A DNA stretch of 64,000 nucleotides from Pseudomonadota bacterium (GTDB lineage Bacteria; Pseudomonadota; Alphaproteobacteria; Rhodobacterales; Rhodobacteraceae): NCBI GenBank assembly GCA_038533575.1, contig JBCAYL010000001.1:586226-650225 (forward strand), read 5' to 3'. Of this stretch, positions 58,786 through 64,000 are shown in pieces. The translations under genes and the position numbers were made by a program. The stretch's first letter is position 1. Each line of letters starts with the position of its first letter. Under the pieces are notes generated by a model. It saw nothing but the letters and a program-made list of their open reading frames with translations. It ran no database searches and had not been told where the DNA came from.

Positions 58786-59759
58786 TGGATCTCTTCGAGG
58801 GGATCGCGAAGAACCACTTCGTCGTCGTGGGCCGCGCGGGCATGGACATCTTTACCGATCCCGGCGTCACGCTCGAGGCCTCGAGCCGCATGGGCGTGGC
58901 GCTGGGCGGGTCGTCCGCCAATATTGCCGCTGGGATCTGCAAGCTGGGCGGGCAGGCCTCCCTCGTCACGCGGGTCTCGGACGACAGTATCGGCAGCTTT
59001 TGCGTGGCGCAACTCGCGCAGTATGGCGTGGGCACTGAATACGTGCGCCCGGTGGGCGGGGAATATCGCAATTCGCTGGCCATCTACGAAAGCGTCGTGG
59101 AGGGGCACCGGAACGTGCTCTACCGCAACGGCGCGGCCGATTTTCAGATGGATATCGAGGATGTCGAGGCGGTGGATTACGCCCGCTTCGGTGCGCTCAT
59201 CACGGCGGGCACCGTCTTCGCCGCTGAGCCCTCCCGCTCCGCTGCCTTCCGCGCCTTCGAGCTGGCGAAGGCGGCGGGCCTGCCCATCCTCTTCGACGTC
59301 GATTATCGTCCCTATTCCTGGCCCTCGGCAGCGGTGGCCGCCGATGTCCTGAGCCGGGCCGCAGAGGCCTCCGACGCCATCGTGGGCAATGACGAGGAAT
59401 TCGGTTTCATCGCGGGCGACTACGCGCAGGGCCTCGCCAAGGCGCGGGAGCTCAGTGCAACGGTCCCGCTCGTGATCTACAAGATGGGCGAGAAGGGCGC
59501 GCTCACGTTCCACGGCGGGCGCGAGCTGCGTACCGGCATCTATCCCGTGGAGGCCCTGAAACCCACCGGCGCAGGGGACAGCTTCATGGCCGGGCTGGTG
59601 ACCTCGCTCGCCGCCGGGCACGACCTGAAGGCCGCGATCCTACGCGGCTCGGCCTGCGCCTCGGTCACGGTCTCGAAACCCGGCTGTGCGCCCGCCATGG
59701 CCGACACCGCCACGCTCGAGGCCTTCCTCGCCGATCATCCCGGACCCACTGACGCCTAG
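58785..59759 (+). CDS. iolC: 5-dehydro-2-deoxygluconokinase
   Basis: The 324-aa PfkB-family kinase has the N-terminal VVGRAGMDIFTDPG, LGGSSANIAAGICKLGG, and the catalytic motif PTGAGDSFMAG. It phosphorylates 2-deoxy-5-keto-gluconate in the inositol pathway. Translationally coupled to iolD. Confidence 0.93.
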   Translation: MDLFEGIAKNHFVVVGRAGMDIFTDPGVTLEASSRMGVALGGSSANIAAGICKLGGQASLVTRVSDDSIGSFCVAQLAQYGVGTEYVRPVGGEYRNSLAIYESVVEGHRNVLYRNGAADFQMDIEDVEAVDYARFGALITAGTVFAAEPSRSAAFRAFELAKAAGLPILFDVDYRPYSWPSAAVAADVLSRAAEASDAIVGNDEEFGFIAGDYAQGLAKARELSATVPLVIYKMGEKGALTFHGGRELRTGIYPVEALKPTGAGDSFMAGLVTSLAAGHDLKAAILRGSACASVTVSKPGCAPAMADTATLEAFLADHPGPTDA

Positions 59760-59768
59760 AGGCCCGCC

Positions 59769-60626
59769 ATGCACATCCCCCCTTTCGACAACCTGAACGT
59801 CCCTATCGTGGGCGCAGACGACGCGACCGTGCCGCTCAACTATTTCAACATCGTCAAGCTCAAGGCGGGCGAGGCCTTCGAGTACGAGGTGCCGGGCTAC
59901 GAGACCTGCATCGTCCCGGCGACCGGGACGGTGGATGTGGAGGTGGATGCGTTCCGTGCCGATGCCTTGGGCGGCCGTGGTGCGGATGTCTGGGACGGGG
60001 AGCCGGAGGGCGTCTACGTGCCCACGGGTGAGCCGGCGCGGATCACGGCGCGGGATGCCTGCGAGGTCTTCGTCGCGGGCGCTAAGTTCGACGAGGTTCT
60101 GGAGCCCTTCGCCGTGCGCGCCGATGAGCTCGACCTCGTGCAATACGGGTCTGACGAGACAAAGACCCACCGCAAGATCAAGCATATCCTGGGCCAGAAA
60201 CAGGCGGACCGGGTGGGGCGGCTGCTGGTGAGCGAGCTCTACACCGTGGGGCAGGGCGGCTGGTCGGGCTTTCCCTCCCACAAGCACGACACGGATCGGC
60301 GGGACGGCCCCGGGGGGGATATGACGGAAACAAGGCACGACGAGACCTACAATTTCCGCTTCCGCCCGAAGCACGGATCGGGCCTCCAGATGCTCCAGCG
60401 GGAGGATGGCGAGGCGGGCGACGCCTACCACATCGTCGATGGCTCCACGATCTGCATCGACAAGGGCTATCACCCCTGCGCGGTGCTGCCGGGCTACGAG
60501 ATGTACTATTTCACGATCCTGGGCGGGCTCTCCCAGCGCCCACTGGTGCAATATTTCCAGCCAAGCCATGCCGACCAGATCGAGACCATTCCGGGCATCA
60601 AGGACATGATCGCGAAGTTCAAATAA
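59769..60626 (+). CDS. iolB: 5-deoxy-glucuronate isomerase
   Basis: The 285-aa protein has the IolB bicupin pattern, including metal-binding residues in GWSGFPSHKHDTDRRDGP and the closing block GYEMYYFTILGGLSQRPLVQ. It converts 5-deoxyglucuronate to 2-deoxy-5-ketogluconate, the substrate of IolC. Nine bases separate it from iolC. Confidence 0.93.
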   Translation: MHIPPFDNLNVPIVGADDATVPLNYFNIVKLKAGEAFEYEVPGYETCIVPATGTVDVEVDAFRADALGGRGADVWDGEPEGVYVPTGEPARITARDACEVFVAGAKFDEVLEPFAVRADELDLVQYGSDETKTHRKIKHILGQKQADRVGRLLVSELYTVGQGGWSGFPSHKHDTDRRDGPGGDMTETRHDETYNFRFRPKHGSGLQMLQREDGEAGDAYHIVDGSTICIDKGYHPCAVLPGYEMYYFTILGGLSQRPLVQYFQPSHADQIETIPGIKDMIAKFK

Positions 60627-60627
60627 C

Positions 60628-60690
60628 ACGTCCCGGGCCTGCCCAGGGACCTCCGCCCCCAAACCGCGAGGCCCCGGATCTTGTCCGGGG
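60628..60690. repeat. 63-bp dispersed double-hairpin repeat, copy 2
   Basis: This copy (tcccgggcctgcccaggga, 25-base-type spacer, then ccccggatcttgtccgggg) has the same layout and length as the one at 8196-8258. It occupies the iolB-aldolase gap and may reduce downstream expression. Confidence 0.6.
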
Positions 60691-60706
60691 CTTGGAGGAC
60701 TTTCAA

Positions 60707-61531
60707 ATGCCGCTGGTGACCCTTTCGGACGTCCTCGCCCCGGCCCGCGCCGGGGGCTATGCCGTGGCGGGAATGGTGACGCTGGGCTGGGAGGATATGC
60801 GTGCCTACGTCGCCGCCGCCGAGGCGGAGGGTGTGCCGGTCATCCTGCAGGCGGGGCCCTCCTGCAGGGCGCATACGCCGCTGCCGGTCCTGGGCGCGAT
60901 GTTCCGCGATCTGGCGGAGGCGGCCTCCGTGCCGGTCGTCGCCCATCTCGATCACGGCTACACCTTCGAGGAGTGCGAAGCGGCGCTGTGCGCGGGCTTC
61001 ACCTCGCTGATGTTCGACGGCTCCCGGCTCCCGCTCGCGGAAAACATCGCCGCCACACGGCGGGTAGTGGAGCTGGCCCACGGCGCGGGCCTCTCCTGCG
61101 AGGGCGAGATCGGCTTCGTGGGCTACACGGGCGGCGAGGCCTCCGCCGGGACCGACCCCGAGGAAGCCGCGATCTTTGCCCGCGAGACGGGCGTCGATGC
61201 CATGGCGATCTCGGTGGGTAACGTACATCTCCAGACCGAGCAGAGCGGGGGCCTCGACACGGGCCGCATCGCCGCAATCGAGGCGGTGACGGACATCCCC
61301 CTCGTCATCCATGGCGGCTCCGGCGTGCCAGCCGCGCAACGCCAGGAACTCGCACGGACGACGGCGATCTCGAAATTCAACATCGGCACAGAGCTGCGCA
61401 TGGCCTTCGGCGACGCGCTCCGCGCAGCAATCGCCCGCGATCCCGCCCGTTTTGATCGCGTGCAGATCCTCGCCGACACCCATGCACCCATGGTCGAGGC
61501 CGCGCGGGCGGTCCTCCGCACGATGCGGTAG
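60707..61531 (+). CDS. Class II (zinc) ketose-bisphosphate aldolase, IolJ-like
   Basis: The 274-aa protein has class II aldolase signatures: zinc-binding [16 protein letters not shown] and [22 protein letters not shown], and [11 protein letters not shown]. In an iol operon it should cleave 2-deoxy-5-keto-gluconate 6-phosphate, the IolJ step. Start at 60707 (ttggagga upstream) is preferred over one five codons earlier. Confidence 0.88.
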   Translation: MPLVTLSDVLAPARAGGYAVAGMVTLGWEDMRAYVAAAEAEGVPVILQAGPSCRAHTPLPVLGAMFRDLAEAASVPVVAHLDHGYTFEECEAALCAGFTSLMFDGSRLPLAENIAATRRVVELAHGAGLSCEGEIGFVGYTGGEASAGTDPEEAAIFARETGVDAMAISVGNVHLQTEQSGGLDTGRIAAIEAVTDIPLVIHGGSGVPAAQRQELARTTAISKFNIGTELRMAFGDALRAAIARDPARFDRVQILADTHAPMVEAARAVLRTMR

Positions 61532-61638
61532 CACGCTCGGGCTTTCCGCTTGCCCCCGCGCGTTGCGCTGATATCACGCCCCATCTCTCACGACCGCCGC
61601 GGACGCCTCCGCGGCGCCAATGCAATGGCGAGGACGAC

Positions 61639-62970
61639 ATGCAGGTCACAGAAACACTGAACGAAGGCCTCAAGCGGGGCTACACGATCACCCTCCCGGC
61701 AAGCGAGCTCGACGATCAGGTCACGGCCAAGCTCAAGGAAGCGCAGCCCGACATCGAGATGAAGGGCTTCCGCAAGGGCAAGGTCCCGCTGGCGCTGCTG
61801 AAAAAGCAGTTCGGCGACCGGGTGCTTGGCGAGGCGCTGCAGGAAACGATCGACGGCGCGATGTCGAAGCATTTCGAGGATAGCGGCGACCGCCCGGCGA
61901 TGCAGCCGGACGTCAAGATGACGAAGGAAGACTGGAAGCCCGGCGACGATGTCGAGGTGGCCATGTCCTACGAGGCACTCCCGGAGATGCCGGATGTCGA
62001 TCTGAAGGGCCTGAAGCTCGAGAAGATGGTCGCCAAGGCCGATGACGCCGCGGTGACCGAGGCGCTCGAGAGCCTCGCCGAGAACGCGCAGAACTTCGAG
62101 GACCGCAAGAAGGGCTCCAAGGCCAAGGACGGTGACCAGGTCACCATGGACTTCCTCGGCAAGGTCGATGGCGAGGCCTTCGAAGGCGGCGCGGCGGAGG
62201 ATTACCCGCTCGTCCTTGGCTCGAACTCCTTCATCCCCGGCTTTGAAGAGCAGCTCGTGGGCGTGAAGGCGGGCGAGGAGAAGGACGTGACCGTCTCTTT
62301 CCCCGAGGATTACCAGGCCGCGCATCTCGCCGGCAAAGAGGCTGTCTTCTCCTGCACGATCAAGGCGGTGAAGGCTCCGAAGAAGGCCGAGATCAACGAC
62401 GACCTCGCCAAGCAGTTCGGCGCAGAGGATCTCGCCGCCCTGAAGGGCCAGGTCTCCGAGCGCCTCGAGGCGGAGTATTCCGGCGCCGCGCGCGCGGTGC
62501 AGAAGCGTGCGCTTCTCGATGAGCTCGACAAGGTCGTGGAGATGGAGCTTCCGCCGTCCCTCGTGGATGCCGAGGCGGGCCAGATCGCCCACCAGCTCTG
62601 GCACGAGGAGAACCCGGAGGTCGAGGGCCACGATCATGCCAAGGTCGAGCCCACCGATGAGCACAAGAGCCTCGCGCAGCGGCGCGTGAAGCTCGGGCTG
62701 CTTCTCGCGGAGCTCGGACGGAAGGCGGAGGTCGAGGTCTCGGACGCGGAGATGACGCAGGCCATCATGAATGCCGCGCGGCAATACCCGGGCCAGGAGC
62801 GCCAGTTCTTCGAGTTCGTGCAGCAGAACCAGCAGATGCAGCAGCAGCTGCGCGCGCCGGTCTTCGAGGACAAGGTCGTGGACTACATCTTCGAGCTGGC
62901 CACGGTGACCGAGAAAGAGGTGTCGAAGGACGACCTGCAGAAGGCCGTCGAGGCTCTCGAAGAAGAATAG
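61639..62970 (+). CDS. tig: Trigger factor ribosome-associated chaperone
   Basis: The 443-aa protein has the ribosome-binding [17 protein letters not shown] motif, a central FKBP-type domain ([20 protein letters not shown]) and a C-terminal helical domain. It folds nascent chains and isomerises prolyl bonds. The upstream 107-bp space contains a 9-bp-stem GC hairpin (61595-61616) that may affect leader structure. Confidence 0.96.
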   Translation: MQVTETLNEGLKRGYTITLPASELDDQVTAKLKEAQPDIEMKGFRKGKVPLALLKKQFGDRVLGEALQETIDGAMSKHFEDSGDRPAMQPDVKMTKEDWKPGDDVEVAMSYEALPEMPDVDLKGLKLEKMVAKADDAAVTEALESLAENAQNFEDRKKGSKAKDGDQVTMDFLGKVDGEAFEGGAAEDYPLVLGSNSFIPGFEEQLVGVKAGEEKDVTVSFPEDYQAAHLAGKEAVFSCTIKAVKAPKKAEINDDLAKQFGAEDLAALKGQVSERLEAEYSGAARAVQKRALLDELDKVVEMELPPSLVDAEAGQIAHQLWHEENPEVEGHDHAKVEPTDEHKSLAQRRVKLGLLLAELGRKAEVEVSDAEMTQAIMNAARQYPGQERQFFEFVQQNQQMQQQLRAPVFEDKVVDYIFELATVTEKEVSKDDLQKAVEALEEE

Positions 62971-63049
62971 GGTGTCCGGCGGGACGGACGCTGCTCGCCT
63001 GGCGGCGAAGGCGCCCCGCCCGCCGTCCCTTCTGGCGCATTGCCGAGAG

Positions 63050-63076
63050 GGCTGGCCTTGGGGCCGGCCCTTTTTC
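63050..63076 (+). terminator. Intrinsic terminator after trigger factor
   Basis: Arms gggctggcc and ggccggccc (one GU pair) around ttgg are followed by five T. It lies 80 bp after the tig stop and before the acetyltransferase start. Confidence 0.85.
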
Positions 63077-63093
63077 GTGGCAGGGTCCCCGGC

Positions 63094-63555
63094 ATGATCG
63101 TCGAAGAGGTACACGAGGGGTGCGGAGCGCTTTGCCGTGACGTGCTTCTCGGCCTGCCGGAGTGGTTCGGCAATCCCGGGGCAGTGGACCGCTACGCAGC
63201 CTTCGCGGACAGCCCTGAGGCCACCATGCTTGCCGCGCGCGAGGCTGGTGAGACGCTCGGTATGCTCACGTTGAAGCTCCACTACGGGACGCAGTGCGAG
63301 ATCCATGTCCTGGGCGTTCGCGCGTCCCATCACAGGCGCGGCGTGGGCCGGGCGCTCCTGCGCGCAGCGGAGGCGCGGGGCCGGGCGGAGGGCTGCACCT
63401 TTCTCGGTGTGAAGACCCTGGGCGAGACCAATCCCGATCCGCACTATGCCCGGACGCGTGCCTTCTACCGCGCCTTGGGCTTTGTGCCCTATGAGCGCCT
63501 CGATACGCTCTGGGGGGCGGAGACGCCCTGCCTCCTGATGATCAAGCCCCTCTAG
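63094..63555 (+). CDS. GNAT-family N-acetyltransferase
   Basis: The 153-aa protein has the acetyl-CoA-binding motif VLGVRASHHRRGVGRALLRA and a C-terminal YRALGFVPYERL typical of GNAT enzymes. The acceptor is unknown. The start is placed after the terminator; an upstream TTG frame would run through the terminator hairpin and is rejected. Confidence 0.88.
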   Translation: MIVEEVHEGCGALCRDVLLGLPEWFGNPGAVDRYAAFADSPEATMLAAREAGETLGMLTLKLHYGTQCEIHVLGVRASHHRRGVGRALLRAAEARGRAEGCTFLGVKTLGETNPDPHYARTRAFYRALGFVPYERLDTLWGAETPCLLMIKPL

Positions 63556-63601
63556 GACGCCCCGTCTTGGAGCGGGCAGCGTTCCATGGCAGCGTCCGCC
63601 C

Positions 63602-64000
63602 ATGCGATATGCGGCGTTTCTCCGGGCTGTGAACGTGGCGGGACAGGGCAAGCTTCCCATGGCCGAACTGCGCGCGCTCTGTGCGGGACTCGGGTTCACG
63701 AACGTTCGAACCTACATCCAATCGGGCAATGCCGTCTTCGACGGGGAGGGCCCCGTGCGCGCGGCGCTCGAGCGCGCGCTCAGGGTGCATATGGGCCGGC
63801 CCGCGGGTGTCGTCCTGCGCACCGGTCCGGAGCTCGAAGACCTGCTCGCAGCCATGCCCTTTCCCGAAGCCGCTCCGAACCGCGTGGGCGTCATGCTCTT
63901 CAACGAGGAGCTCGGAGAACTCTCCGCAGCAGATCAATTTCTGGCGGGGCAGACCGATGAAGAGGTCGTGCCCGGCCCGCGCGCGCTCCTCATCCATTTT
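63602..64000 (+). CDS. DUF1697 protein, cut by the window end
   Basis: The frame (MRYAAFLRAVNVAGQGKLPM, then AELRALCAGLGFTNVRTYIQ, SGNAVFD) is the distinct N-terminus of DUF1697 proteins and remains open to the last base. About 133 residues of a usual ~180 are visible. Function of the family is unknown. Confidence 0.88.
   Translation, partial: MRYAAFLRAVNVAGQGKLPMAELRALCAGLGFTNVRTYIQSGNAVFDGEGPVRAALERALRVHMGRPAGVVLRTGPELEDLLAAMPFPEAAPNRVGVMLFNEELGELSAADQFLAGQTDEEVVPGPRALLIHF

Noticed and set aside
63040-63555. Upstream start for the acetyltransferase
   Set aside because: The extra N-terminal residues would be translated from the trigger factor terminator hairpin; the internal ATG gives a normal GNAT length.
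61588-63699. 703-aa open frame on the minus strand
   Set aside because: It is antisense to trigger factor and the acetyltransferase. It is a mirror of GC-rich codon bias, with leucine/arginine/histidine-rich low-complexity protein and no domain.

Overview
The window is high-GC alphaproteobacterial DNA, most likely from the order Rhodobacterales (marine Roseobacter or Rhodobacter relatives). That placement rests on the protein styles, the glnB-glnA order, and the Hint-domain and inositol-catabolism genes; it was not tested by a search. Two chromosomal blocks flank a complete-looking siphovirus-type prophage of about 43.3 kb (about 11256-54539). The prophage sits in the 3' end of a tRNA-Leu(UAG) gene and is bounded by a 16-bp direct repeat, cctctcatccgcacca.

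Left chromosome (1-11255): the end of a short-chain dehydrogenase; a GAF/Fis-type activator next to an NAD-dependent aldehyde dehydrogenase and a DUF779 protein, with matching palindromes upstream of regulator and dehydrogenase; a frameshifted FosX-like VOC gene; a lytic transglycosylase; glnA and glnB transcribed leftward; the bifunctional NAD(P)HX repair enzyme; a Hint-domain protein; and the tRNA-Leu. Right chromosome (54540-64000): two Gfo/Idh/MocA dehydrogenases diverging from an iolD-iolC-iolB-aldolase inositol operon, then trigger factor, a GNAT acetyltransferase and a DUF1697 protein cut by the window end.

Prophage layout: integrase; a leftward early operon (excisionase, adenine methyltransferase, YqaJ exonuclease and small proteins); a control region with a short XRE repressor and five copies of a TAGGAANNTTCCTA-like operator; a rightward early operon (Cro-like and GIY-YIG/HTH proteins, a GapR/DUF2312 homologue, RusA, DUF1376); packaging and head (TerS, TerL, DUF1073 portal, DUF2213 protease/scaffold, Gp24-like cement protein, DUF2184 capsid, connectors, Mu-F protein); tail (tube, frameshifted chaperones, tape measure, hub, fibres); lysis (amidase, overlapping spanins, holin candidates); and a right arm of small accessory genes on both strands around a second divergent control region.

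The most unusual item is a 146-aa membrane protein at the end of the lysis cassette (48789-49229). It resembles a stand-alone ethylene-receptor (ETR1-type) sensor domain and keeps the Asp, Tyr, Cys and His positions of the copper/ethylene site, with no kinase attached. Other points worth attention are the operator system, a programmed -1 frameshift, a nested scaffold start, a secreted opposite-strand gene inside the tail operon, a long alanine/serine repeat protein, two genes broken at homopolymer runs, and a probably inactive methyltransferase. All positions were counted by hand; those of short non-coding motifs may be off by one base.
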